A stretch of 32,319 nt of DNA from Desulfosarcinaceae bacterium (GTDB lineage: Bacteria; Desulfobacterota; Desulfobacteria; Desulfobacterales; Desulfosarcinaceae): assembly GCA_030066015.1 (NCBI GenBank), contig JASJCL010000074.1, positions 1 through 32,319 of the forward strand, written 5' to 3'. A model generated the notes under the pieces. It made no database searches and was not told the origin of the DNA. It saw only the letters and a list, made by a program, of their open reading frames with translations. The translations under genes and the position numbers were made by a program. This document shows, in pieces, positions 15,649 to 25,300 of this stretch; position 1 is the first letter of the stretch, and the number at the start of each line of letters is the position of its first letter.

Positions 15649-18600
15649 ATGGGTGGCAACCGTTTTCCGCCAAATCCGTATGTCATCGGGGTGCCCTTGA
15701 CCGGAGAGGCCGGCTTCTTCGGTCGCGAAGACGTCTTCCTGTTTATCCGCGATATTTTAGAAACCGAACAGCAGAACGTCGTCGTCTTCTATGGTCAGCG
15801 GCGGGTTGGCAAGACCTCCCTCCTCCATCAGATCGCCCAGCGAAATCGTCAAGAAGGCGCCGTTGTACCCATCTATTTTGACCTGCAGGGCAAGGAGCAA
15901 AAGCTGCTCAGCGAGGTGCTCTACGACTTGTCCCGGACCATTGCGCGGGCCCTGGACATCGCTTTTCCGGAGCAAAGCAGTTTTGACAACGACGGCCGGT
16001 ATTTTCGCAACGACTTCCTGCCAGCCATCCACCACCACCTGGACCACAAGCGTCTGCTGCTCCTCTTCGACGAATTCGACATCCTGGGTGACGAGATCGC
16101 CAAAACGGGCGCCGCCTCCGAGACCCTCTTCCCCTACCTGCAAGATCTCATCATGCACCAGCGCCAGATTGTCTTCGTGTTTGTCGTGGGTCGCCGCATC
16201 GAAGAGCTGACCACCCACTTCCACAGCATTTTCAAACAGGCGGTGTACCGTCAAATCGGCCTTCTCAAGGAGGAGAACGCCACCCAATTGATCACCGCGC
16301 CGGTCAAGGATTTTCTGACCTATGCGGCGGACGCGGTCGAGACCATCCTGCATCTGACCGCCGGCCACCCCTACTTCACCCAACTGGTCTGTTTCGAGAG
16401 CTTCAACGACGCCAAGAAACGGAACAGCCGGCAGGTCACCGGTGCGGATGTGCTGAAGCTGGTGGACCAGACCATCGAAAGCGGACACGGCGCCCTGAAC
16501 TGGTTCTGGGACGGCCTGCCCCGGGCGGAACGTTTCATCATGGCCGCCGTGGCCCACGTCAGCGACAGTCGCGGTTTGGCGTCGCAGGAGGATATCCGAC
16601 GCATACTGGAGAAGCACAAAATCGTGCTCACCGGTCTTGAACTGACCGACGCCCCAGACCGCCTTGTGGACTGGGACATGCTGCGCCGCCAGGCGGACAG
16701 CGACAATTACCAGTTCGTGATCGAGTTGGTGCGGCGTTGGATCCTGAAAGCCCACCCCCTTGAAAGCGCCCGGCGGGATGTCGACCTGATCAGCAAACGG
16801 GCCTCGCGGCTCTACGAAAATGCCCGGGACGCCCACTCGGAGGGTGACCTGGCTTACGCCCGGGACGAATACCAACGCGCGCTCGATGCCAATCCCAACC
16901 ACAGCGGGGCCCAACTCGGTCTGGCCCAGGTGCTTTTCGAACTGGGCGAAATTGAACCCGCCATAGAGGCTTTCGAGAAGGCCCACCAAATCGATGAGAT
17001 CAGCGCCCGCGACGGACTGGTCCGCGCCCGCCGGCGATACGGCAAATTGCTGCTGGAGAAGGGAGAGGCGGATGCCGCCTTGTTTCAGTATGAACAAGCC
17101 CTCGAGCTGGTTCCCGCCCACGAAAAACTGCGTCTCGACCTGGCCGAGATCTGGCGCGCCCGCGGCGACGGGGAGATCGAAAAAGGAGAGCTCACACGCT
17201 GTCTCGATCCGTACAGGCGTGCGCTGGAATTCGACAGCAGCGACCTGACGGTGCGGCCCATTCGGGACCGTCTCATGGCCCATGCCGGCAAATTGGAGGA
17301 GGAGGGGGCCTTCGATGAAACGGCCGACGCCATCAAGGACCTAAAATCCCTCCTGCCGTCGGATGCGGAGATCGTCGCCTTCGAGATCGGTTTCTGGACC
17401 CGTCAGGGGGATCTGCTGGCCCAGGACGAGTACAAAGGGGCGGACGCCATCAAAGCGTATCAGCGGGCGCTGGATATTCACCCGGAGGATGCCGACCTGG
17501 TGGCCAAGGTCGCGGCCATTAGCGAAGAGTGGGAAAAGCTGCTCCAAGCCGACGAGCTGTTCAAACGGGCCCTGACCCACCACAACGACGCCCGGTGGGC
17601 CGAGGCCGAAGCTGCCTGGCTGCAGCTTCTGCAGATGGCGTTTCTGACTTACAAGGGCCACAATATTCCCGATTTGCTGGCCCAGGCCCACAACCGGCAT
17701 ATCCAACATCCCTGCATCGGCCTCTCCCTCGTGCCCCCCTGGGACCTCATCGTCGGTGCCGAGGGCGCCTGGACCGTCCTGGTGGCCAACGACGGTCATG
17801 CCAACCTCTCCGATATCGCCATCACCTTCAATGGGGAGCAGACCAAAGAGATCCCCCACCTGCCGCCTGGCCAGGCGTCCCGCCAACGCTTCCGCCAGAC
17901 CTTTACCAAGGTGGGCCGCATGACGGTTAGCGCCACGGTGGCCGCCCGCACGGAAGCCGGGAAACCGGTCGACGCCGAGGATACCGTTGTGGTGGATCTC
18001 CACAACCCCAGCATCGAAGTGGGCCTACGGGCCCCCGAGGAGGTGATCGCCGGCAAAGAGGGCACTTGGACCGTTCACCTGTTCAACGATGGCGATGAGG
18101 CTCTCGACGAAATAGCGGTGATCTTCGACGACGAACGCGCCCCACAGGCGACCAGTCTGAGTCCAAAGGAGAAGACCGAGGTCCGCTTCCAGAAGACGTT
18201 CAAGAAGGCCAACCAGCAACCGCTAGTGGCCAGCGTCACGGCGATCTCAAAGAGCGGCGTCAAAGTTTCGGGGGAGGCCACCCTCATCGCGACCGTTTTG
18301 GATCTCAGCATCCAACTGCAGCTGACGCCGCCTGAAACGGTGATGCTGAGCGAGCAAACCGATTGGAGCGTCCGGCTGCACAATGACGGCAGTTGTGATC
18401 TGAAGAAGGTGGTCGTAGTCTTGGCGGACCAGGAAAACAAACCCATCGCCCTGGCGAGCAACCAGGAAGAGATGATTCTCTTCCCTCTGACATTTGAGAC
18501 ACCCGGTACCCGCTCCATCGAAGCCAGCGTCACCGCCGTCTCCACCGGCGGGCATAAAATTCGAAAGAAAGACGCGGTGTCTGTGGAGGTTCAAGCCCTG

Positions 18601-19659
18601 GGGGGCATAAAGCTCGTGCTGGATCCGCCTGGCGAAGTGTTGGCCGGCGCTGAATCCGTCTGGAAGGCCAACCTACAAAACATAGGATATGACACCCTAA
18701 AAAACGTCGTGGTCACGCTTGCTGGGCATGACAAAAGCAGCCCGATTTCACTGGCACCGGGGAGAACGGCGCAAATAAAGATGCGTCTTTGGCCTGATAA
18801 ACCGGGGAAAAAGACAATTCGAGCGACGGTGACGGCCGGTTCCCCAGACGGACAAACGCTGCGCGACGAAACCGCCGTCGCCGTGGAGATACGCAAAGCT
18901 TCTGCTGCTGCTGCCGCGGATGAGACAAAGGAATATGATGCTCCGCCATTCGGACAAACAGACCAAAAGGAAGCATCGCTAAGCGGTAGTACAGGAACAA
19001 ATTGGACAAAAGCGAGGCCTACATCCAAAGCATTGTTAACAAGCACCGGCATTGCTGCCGTTTGTTGGGCCGTAATTGCGGTAGTGTTCGGTTACATCAA
19101 CGATGCGCTTGTACACAGCGATTCTCTCTTTAGCTTGTACATGGTTTTTTTTATTGCTCCAGCAATAATCATGGTCTGTGGCGGCTTTTCTACCTGGTTT
19201 TTACTCCGGCGCTTGTGTTCTGCACTCCAAGCTTCTCATATTTCGCAGGCCGTCGTCTTCTGGACCATTGGGGCTGTGGTTTACGCGTTATCGATGAGAG
19301 TCTACTTCGGAATTTATGCTTATTGGCCCTTTTATGAATTTTGGGATGAGCTTTGGTATGCCGTGTATATTTTTCGGGAGTATTGTCTCCCATTTGGTTT
19401 GGTTGGACTGGCGATCGGTGGAACGGCCAGTGGGGTGGTTTTGCGGCGAGCCGTTCCGACACTGTCAGTTAAGAAGGTCGCTTTAATTGGCGTCGGCTGG
19501 TGTGTCGGATGGGCAATCGGTTGGGTAATGATGATGATGGTCGCAGTTATCGGCTACCCTATCGATTATATGATCATGTGGTCCATCACGGGCGCCATCG
19601 GCAGTGGCATCATGTTCAGCGTGGTGCGCAAAGCCATGGCGCCCGCACCAGAGGTATAA
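15649..19659 (+). CDS. STAND P-loop ATPase with TPRs, four Ig/CARDB-like repeats and membrane domain
   Basis: This 1336-aa multidomain protein has no close named family that I recognise. Residues about 20-370 are an AAA/STAND NTPase with Walker A GQRRVGKTS (49-57), Walker B LLLLFDEFD (136-144) and a winged-helix end. Residues about 385-680 are TPR-like helices (AYARDEYQRALDANP, AAL..YEQALELVP, AIKAYQRALDIHPED). Residues 686-784, 786-883, 886-982 and 984-1082 are four homologous beta repeats (W.V.L.NDG...L; TF.K; VTA.S..G). About six hydrophobic helices fill 1128-1325. The ATG at 15649 follows GAGGAAGG by five bases. The downstream TIR-STAND and SLATT genes suggest a sensor role in a conflict system. 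The last 1 kb is much AT-richer than the rest, as if the membrane domain were swapped in. Confidence 0.85.
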   Translation: MGGNRFPPNPYVIGVPLTGEAGFFGREDVFLFIRDILETEQQNVVVFYGQRRVGKTSLLHQIAQRNRQEGAVVPIYFDLQGKEQKLLSEVLYDLSRTIARALDIAFPEQSSFDNDGRYFRNDFLPAIHHHLDHKRLLLLFDEFDILGDEIAKTGAASETLFPYLQDLIMHQRQIVFVFVVGRRIEELTTHFHSIFKQAVYRQIGLLKEENATQLITAPVKDFLTYAADAVETILHLTAGHPYFTQLVCFESFNDAKKRNSRQVTGADVLKLVDQTIESGHGALNWFWDGLPRAERFIMAAVAHVSDSRGLASQEDIRRILEKHKIVLTGLELTDAPDRLVDWDMLRRQADSDNYQFVIELVRRWILKAHPLESARRDVDLISKRASRLYENARDAHSEGDLAYARDEYQRALDANPNHSGAQLGLAQVLFELGEIEPAIEAFEKAHQIDEISARDGLVRARRRYGKLLLEKGEADAALFQYEQALELVPAHEKLRLDLAEIWRARGDGEIEKGELTRCLDPYRRALEFDSSDLTVRPIRDRLMAHAGKLEEEGAFDETADAIKDLKSLLPSDAEIVAFEIGFWTRQGDLLAQDEYKGADAIKAYQRALDIHPEDADLVAKVAAISEEWEKLLQADELFKRALTHHNDARWAEAEAAWLQLLQMAFLTYKGHNIPDLLAQAHNRHIQHPCIGLSLVPPWDLIVGAEGAWTVLVANDGHANLSDIAITFNGEQTKEIPHLPPGQASRQRFRQTFTKVGRMTVSATVAARTEAGKPVDAEDTVVVDLHNPSIEVGLRAPEEVIAGKEGTWTVHLFNDGDEALDEIAVIFDDERAPQATSLSPKEKTEVRFQKTFKKANQQPLVASVTAISKSGVKVSGEATLIATVLDLSIQLQLTPPETVMLSEQTDWSVRLHNDGSCDLKKVVVVLADQENKPIALASNQEEMILFPLTFETPGTRSIEASVTAVSTGGHKIRKKDAVSVEVQALGGIKLVLDPPGEVLAGAESVWKANLQNIGYDTLKNVVVTLAGHDKSSPISLAPGRTAQIKMRLWPDKPGKKTIRATVTAGSPDGQTLRDETAVAVEIRKASAAAAADETKEYDAPPFGQTDQKEASLSGSTGTNWTKARPTSKALLTSTGIAAVCWAVIAVVFGYINDALVHSDSLFSLYMVFFIAPAIIMVCGGFSTWFLLRRLCSALQASHISQAVVFWTIGAVVYALSMRVYFGIYAYWPFYEFWDELWYAVYIFREYCLPFGLVGLAIGGTASGVVLRRAVPTLSVKKVALIGVGWCVGWAIGWVMMMMVAVIGYPIDYMIMWSITGAIGSGIMFSVVRKAMAPAPEV
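17704..18894 (+). repeat. Four in-gene Ig/CARDB-like coding repeats
   Basis: Four successive units of about 98 codons share the pattern W-x-V-x-L-x-N-D/I-G followed by a strand, then LxP...F...F and VTA-S-x-G. They were probably generated by internal duplication and have since diverged. Such modules often form extended ligand-binding or spacer arms. Confidence 0.75.
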
Positions 19660-19735
19660 AGACTTTCGCTAGGATCTCAGCTTTCTATCATTGGAAGGAT
19701 TTCAACGGGATTGAATAAGAGTTGGGGGGAGCGCA

Positions 19736-21352
19736 ATGAACCAACCAGAAAACCCCTTTTTCCATGGCGGGCCGGTGGATAACCAAAAGTTCGTCGGCCG
19801 CAAGGAGGAGGTCGATCTGATCTTCGACCAGTTGCGGAGCCACGCTGTGGGAAGCGTTGCCATCATCGGCGAACGGCGCATCGGCAAGACCTCTCTGCTC
19901 CACTATGTGTCGGCCCCCGATGTGATCCGGAAGTGGGACCTCAATCAAGAAAAAGCCATTTTTCTCTACCAGGACTGCGGGGTGATCACGCCCTTCACCA
20001 TCACCCGCTTCTGGCAGGTGGTGCTTCAGAAACTGCACCACCAATTGATCCGCAAACGGCCGACCGACGCGCTCGCCGAGAAAGTCGCGACCCTCTTGGC
20101 CAAAGCGGAGATCAGCACATCGGAGGTGGAGCATCTGCTTGATGATGTCAACGATGCCGGCCGCCTGTTTGTGCTGATGCTGGATGAATTCGAGTGGTGC
20201 GTGCGCACCGATGTCGACGCTGCCAACATCACCACCGAGCTCCTGGCTGGTCTGAGGGCGTTGATCAATCACGTGCCACGGGTCTTCTCCCTCATCGTGG
20301 CCACCCGCAGGCCCCTTGACGAGGTGTGTGCCGAGATCCGCTTCATGGGTTCTCCCTTCTACAACAGCTTTTTCTTCCTCCACCTGCGACCCTTCAGTCC
20401 GGCGGAGGCGGAAGATCTGTTCGAACAGATGCTGGCCGACACCTCGGTCCAGTTCAGCGAGCGGGACAAGGAGATCATCTACGGCCTGGCCGGCACCCAT
20501 CCCCTGCTGCTGCAGGTGGCCGCCGCCCTGGTCTTCAAATTGAAGATCAGCGGCGCCGCCCAGGTCCAGGATTTCATCCACATCCGCATGCAGTTCCATG
20601 ATCACGTCCGCCACCAGTTCGAGGACTTCTGGAAATGGTCTCCGCGCAGGAGCCGGCAGGTGCTCGTCTATCTCGCCAGTGACCGCCAGGCCGAGGCCAT
20701 GGAATTGCTCGAACGATGGGGCAACGAGCGCGAAAACTTGGTCAAACGGGGGCTGATCGTCCAATACCGGGATACGTTCCGGCTCTTTTCGCCCACCTTC
20801 AAGGAGTGGCTGGTCACCAACTTCTATCGGCTCGGCGTTTCGGCCTGGTTGGCGCCGCAAGAGTACCAAACCGATCGTGTCGAAGCGACCGCCACCGCCG
20901 ATCCGCCGACCCTCTTCATCAGCTACAGCCACGAGGACGAGGCCGAAAAGGAGGCCCTCCTGGTGCATTTGGGGGTATTGCAATACGGCACTGGCCGTAT
21001 CGAGGTGTGGTGTGACGACCGGATCGACGCCGGGGGCGACTGGCGCCGGGAGATCGCCGCGGCCATGGAGAAGGCCACTGCCGCCATTCTTCTCGTCAGC
21101 GCCAATTTCCTGAGTTCACCCTTCATTCAGAACGATGAGGTCCCCCGGCTGCTGCAGCGCAGAGAGGTGGAGGGCCTGCCCGTCATCCCCGTCATTGCCA
21201 AACCGTGCGCCTGGCGGCAATTGGACTGGCTCGCCGGCATGCAGGCGCGGCCGAAAAACGGGGATCCCGTGTGGCGCGAGAATGGCATATACGCGGATGC
21301 GGAACTGGCCGCCATCGCAGAGGAGGTCGCCGAGGTGATCAGGGGCGACTGA
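19736..21352 (+). CDS. STAND ATPase fused to a C-terminal TIR domain
   Basis: This 538-aa protein begins with a P-loop ATPase very like that of the upstream gene: FVGRKEEVDLIF (19-30), Walker A GERRIGKTS (45-53) and Walker B LFVLMLDEFE (144-153). A winged-helix part follows (about 300-365). A linker then leads to a TIR domain (about 391-535): LFISYSHEDE, EVWCDDRIDAGGDW, ILLVSANFLSSPFIQNDEVP. Glu468 in the last segment is at the position of the catalytic Glu of NAD-cleaving TIRs. Oligomerisation by the STAND part would activate the TIR, as in plant and bacterial immune receptors. GGGGGGA precedes the ATG. It lies 76 bp after the 1336-aa gene and 60 bp before the SLATT gene. Confidence 0.9.
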   Translation: MNQPENPFFHGGPVDNQKFVGRKEEVDLIFDQLRSHAVGSVAIIGERRIGKTSLLHYVSAPDVIRKWDLNQEKAIFLYQDCGVITPFTITRFWQVVLQKLHHQLIRKRPTDALAEKVATLLAKAEISTSEVEHLLDDVNDAGRLFVLMLDEFEWCVRTDVDAANITTELLAGLRALINHVPRVFSLIVATRRPLDEVCAEIRFMGSPFYNSFFFLHLRPFSPAEAEDLFEQMLADTSVQFSERDKEIIYGLAGTHPLLLQVAAALVFKLKISGAAQVQDFIHIRMQFHDHVRHQFEDFWKWSPRRSRQVLVYLASDRQAEAMELLERWGNERENLVKRGLIVQYRDTFRLFSPTFKEWLVTNFYRLGVSAWLAPQEYQTDRVEATATADPPTLFISYSHEDEAEKEALLVHLGVLQYGTGRIEVWCDDRIDAGGDWRREIAAAMEKATAAILLVSANFLSSPFIQNDEVPRLLQRREVEGLPVIPVIAKPCAWRQLDWLAGMQARPKNGDPVWRENGIYADAELAAIAEEVAEVIRGD

Positions 21353-21412
21353 ACATCGGCACACCATGCTGGGCCCGTTCCTCCTAAACACTTCACCCTT
21401 TGGAATATAGCG

Positions 21413-21877
21413 ATGAACGACACGGAATACATCGAGGCCAGGCTGGATCACCAGATCAAGTGGTATGACGACAAAAGCGTGTGGAATCAGAAATGGGCGA
21501 AGTGGCTGCAAGCCGCCCAGATCGTCTTCGCAGCCATCATCCCGGTGCTGGTCACCTATGTCAGCGACACCACCCATTGGCCCCGCATTGCGGTCGCCCT
21601 CCTCGGGGCCGCAATCGCGGTCATTACCGGGCTTCTGGGCCTGTATCGGTTCAAGGAGAACTGGATCGAGTACCGGACCACCTGTGAATCCCTCCGGCAT
21701 GAAAAGTATCGCTATCTCACGAAGACCGAGCCCTATGGTGCCGAGGACGCTTTGCCCACCCTCGTGGGCCGCGTAGAAGCCTTGATTTCCAAGGAAAATA
21801 CGAATTGGGCCCACCTCATGCAGCAGACCGACTCGGAAAAACCGCACCCCTCCGACCCCCGGCACTCCGACGCGTAG
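21413..21877 (+). CDS. DUF4231/SLATT two-helix membrane protein, candidate pore effector
   Basis: This 154-aa protein has an N-terminal amphipathic helix (residues 5-30, rich in Tyr, Trp and Lys). Two transmembrane helices follow (31-51 and 58-78), separated by a short loop. Then comes the conserved KENWIEYRTTCESLRHEKYRYLT helix typical of the DUF4231/SLATT superfamily, and an acidic/His tail. SLATT proteins are predicted pore formers whose partners are nucleotide-signal enzymes, including TIR. Its place directly after the TIR-STAND gene fits a membrane-killing effector. The ribosome binding site is weak (GGA nine bases upstream). Its TAG stop lies in the loop of a perfect 7-bp hairpin. Confidence 0.82.
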   Translation: MNDTEYIEARLDHQIKWYDDKSVWNQKWAKWLQAAQIVFAAIIPVLVTYVSDTTHWPRIAVALLGAAIAVITGLLGLYRFKENWIEYRTTCESLRHEKYRYLTKTEPYGAEDALPTLVGRVEALISKENTNWAHLMQQTDSEKPHPSDPRHSDA

Positions 21878-21884
21878 CGCGTCG
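21868..21884 (+). terminator. Stem-loop with the SLATT stop codon in its loop
   Basis: CGACGCG-TAG-CGCGTCG is a 7-bp perfect stem whose three-base loop is the stop codon. It is followed at 21888-21897 by the palindrome CGACGCGTCG. There is no U tract, so it is at best a weak or Rho-assisted 3' end, or an mRNA-stabilising hairpin. Confidence 0.4.
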
Positions 21885-22352
21885 TCCCGACGCGTCGTCT
21901 CGACGGGACCTCTCCACCCATGGTGTCGCGGTGCCGGGGAGCGCAGACCGCGCCCCCGCCCGTCATCCCTCACCATTTCTTTCCAGATGGCTGCCCGTCG
22001 ATGATGTCTGTCCCGCGAACCCTTGCGGCCGCAGCCGTGACCGTTGGCGGGCGGGGCGACGATGGACGCGACCCTTCCCCCTGCTACCGCATATTTGATT
22101 CTGCCGTCGGGTTAGTGATAGGATGGTTTATTGGTCGAGACCACGTCATCGCCCAGGAGGCACATGCCGCGCACCGGCAGGGTCGATGACGGGATCCTTT
22201 TGGGCCGACACCGACGGGCCGTCGGGCGGTTTCTTTCGCTTTGGCTGGACACGGCCCCATCGGGCGGCGCCACTCCTTCCCGTGCCGCCGGCCTGCGGCA
22301 CATCGAATCCGGACACGCCATCGCACTGCAGCTGAAACTCTCAGGGGGAGTC
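21878..22352. other. 475-bp non-coding spacer before the histidine kinase
   Basis: No convincing gene is present. It begins with GC-rich GACGCG palindromes after the SLATT stop and holds one weak promoter match (22095-22124). The kinase frame stays open from 22131, but the ribosome binding site points to 22353. Confidence 0.5.
22095..22124 (+). promoter_or_regulatory. Weak sigma-70-like promoter upstream of histidine kinase
   Basis: TTGATT and TAGGAT are separated by 18 bp, each matching four of six consensus positions, in a locally AT-richer patch. The leader would be about 220 bases. This is tentative. Confidence 0.3.
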
Positions 22353-25300
22353 ATGATTGAGAACATCGAAGCGCTGAGCATCGGTATTATCGGCGGCGGT
22401 ACCCGCTGCCGCGCCTTGCTGGCGGCCATATTCAGCGAACCTGACCCGCAGAAGCGGCCCACCGTTCTGGGCGTGGCCGACAACGACGCACAGGCGGTGG
22501 GGCTCGGTCTGGCGCGCAGGCACGGCATCTTTACCACCGAGGATTACCGCGAGCTCTTCGCCATCGAAGAGCTCGACCTGCTGCTCGAACTCACGCCGGA
22601 TGACGATCTCAAACGCCGGATCCAGGCCGACAAACCGCCCGGGGTACTGCTGGTGGACCATTTCGACGCGCTGGCCATATTGGATCACTTCCGTATAAAG
22701 GCCAAACGAACCGAATTGATCGAACGGCTCCAGGCGGGTGACGCTTCTGCGGCCGGCGCCGAGTTGATCGACGATTTCTACCAGTTCGTCCAGACCCTCA
22801 ACCGCGATGCCCATGCCTATGGTCGCGAAACCCGTCAAGAACTCCTCTCCAGTGAACGTGCCCTGACCCAGATCATCAACAACACCTCCATCCCCACCTT
22901 CGTCATCGATCGGGAACACCGGGTGACCCATTGGAATCGCGCCTGTGAGCGGCTCACCGGCTATACCGCCAAAAAAATGGTGGGCACCGACAACCAGTGG
23001 CAGCCCTTCCGATCCGAGAAGCGGCCCACCATGGCCGACCTGGTGCTCGACGGCGTCAGTCAGGAAGAGCTGTGGCGGCTCTACAGCACCCGCTGGCAGA
23101 AGTCGGCCCTCATCGATGACGCCTACGAGGCGGAAGAGTTCTTTCCCCATTTGGGGGAGGGGGGCGCCTGGCTTTTCTTCACCGCGGCGCCCATCAAGGC
23201 GCCGGATGGCGCGACGATTGGCGTGATCGAAACGCTTTGGGACCGCACCGAAAGGCGCCGGGCGGAAAAAGCGACCCAGGAAAACGCCGTCGCTCTGGCA
23301 GAGAAGATGGACCAGCTCAAGGCCAACGAACAGATGCTGGCCCAGATTATCAGCGGCAGCACCATCCCCACTTTCGTCATCGACAAGGCCCACCAGGTGA
23401 CCCATTGGAACCGGGCCCTGGAGCGGCTCAGCGGTTGCCCGGCCGAGGAGGTGATCGGGACCACGCGTTCATGGGCCCCCTTCTACGACCAGGAGCGCCC
23501 CTCCATGGCCGACGTGATTCTGGATCAGATCGAGGAGGCCGAGATCCGACAATTGTACGGCAGCCAATGGCGCAAGTCGGCCCTCATCGATGGCGCCTAC
23601 GAAGCAGAGGCCTTCTTTGCCCACCTGGGCGATGACGGCAAGTGGTGCTGGTTCACCGCCGCCCCCATCAAGACCCCCGAGGGGGAGGTGGTGGGCGCCG
23701 TAGAGACGATCTGGGACAAGACCGAAGACCGCAAGCTGGAGCAGGAGCGGGAACAACACACCAAGGAGCTGGCCACCTATTGCTCCATTTACGCCACCTT
23801 GAGCAGTCCGCTGGGGCTCGAGGACCGTATCCGGGCCGCCGTCGAGGAGGTGGCCAATATCTTCATGCTCGACGCCATCTGCATCTATATTCGCAGACCT
23901 GACGGCCGCTATAAGTTGCGCTACAGCCACGGCCACTCGGAACACGTCTGCTTCCGCAACCGCGTGGCCGACCAGGGCAGCCTGGTGGCCCAGGTGGCCC
24001 GCGAGGGCCGGATGAAGGTGATTCAGAATCTCGATGTTGGCGACGGGCATTCGGAGCTGACCATGCTGTCCGGAGAAGGCCTCCGGAGCATCGTCTATCT
24101 GCCCGTCATCGACAAGGCGAAGCAAAGTATCGGCGTGATCCGCGCCGGCGGCCATAAAGCCCAGCTCTTCGGTCCCCATGAACTGCGCTCCCTGGAGCTG
24201 ATTGCCAACCGCATTGGCGTGGCCATCGAAAACGCCTTGCTGGAGCAGGACATCACGCAACGGGCCAATTTTCAGGGCAAACTGATCGGCAGCTCCAACG
24301 ACGGCATCGTGGCCACCGACGAAAGCGGGCGGGTCGCCATCTTCAACCCGGCCGCAGAATCGATTTTCGGCTACAGCGGTGCGGAAGTCCTCAACCGGAA
24401 GCAGTTGGACCAGATCTGTCCGGCCCATATCATTGAAGCCTTTGATGCCCTGATGGCCGATATGTCGGCCGCCGAATGGAGCCTGCCTTGGGTGGAGACC
24501 ATTGTTACGACCGGCTCGGGCGATGAGATCCCCGTGCGGTTCTCCGGGACGGTGCTGCGCCAGAAGCACCAAAAGCTGGGCTTGGTGGCCTTTTTTCAGG
24601 ACCTGCGGGAGATCAAGCGGTTGGAGCGGGAGCTTCTCGGCGCCGAGCGCTTGGCCGCCGTCGGGCAGACCGTGGCGGGAATGGCCCACTGCGTGAAGAA
24701 CATCCTGCACGGCCTCAAGGGCGGCAGCTACATGGTCAACATCGGCATCCAGAAGGAGAACCAGGAGAAGCTCACCGCCGGGTGGAACATGGTTCAACGC
24801 AACATCGGCCGCACCGCCGAGCTCGTGCAGGATCTGCTCACCTACTCCAAGGAGCGCAAGCCCGAGATGGCCCCCTGCGCGCCCAACGAGATCGCCGAAG
24901 AGGTGGTGGAACTGATGCAGAGCGTCGCCCAGGAGAACCGGGTGATCCTGGAGGCCGCGCTCTCCCCCGACATCGGCGAAGTCCTCCTCGACCAGCGCAG
25001 CCTCCACCGCAGCCTGCTCAACCTTGTCTCCAACGCCATCGACGCCTGCCGTGACGATCCCAATCTCGGCAAGACCCACCGGGTCACCCTGGCCACCGCT
25101 TTGGGGCCCGAGGATACGCTGCAATTCGACGTCAGCGACAATGGTTCGGGGATGAGCGAAGCGGTCAAAAGCAAACTCTTCTCCTCCTTCTTCAGCACCA
25201 AGGGCCCCCAGGGAACCGGCCTCGGCCTCCTCGTGACCAGCAAACTCGTCGAGGAGCACAACGGCACCATCGACGTGACATCGGAACTGGACCAAGGCAC

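Noticed and set aside
22131-22352. 74-residue N-terminal extension of the histidine kinase
   Set aside because: It is Arg/Pro-rich without structure, and a strong ribosome binding site precedes the ATG at 22353.
23145-23157. Second CCCCATTTGGGGG palindrome resembling the 6182 operator
   Set aside because: It lies inside the kinase PAS coding sequence and follows from Phe-Pro-His-Leu-Gly codons.
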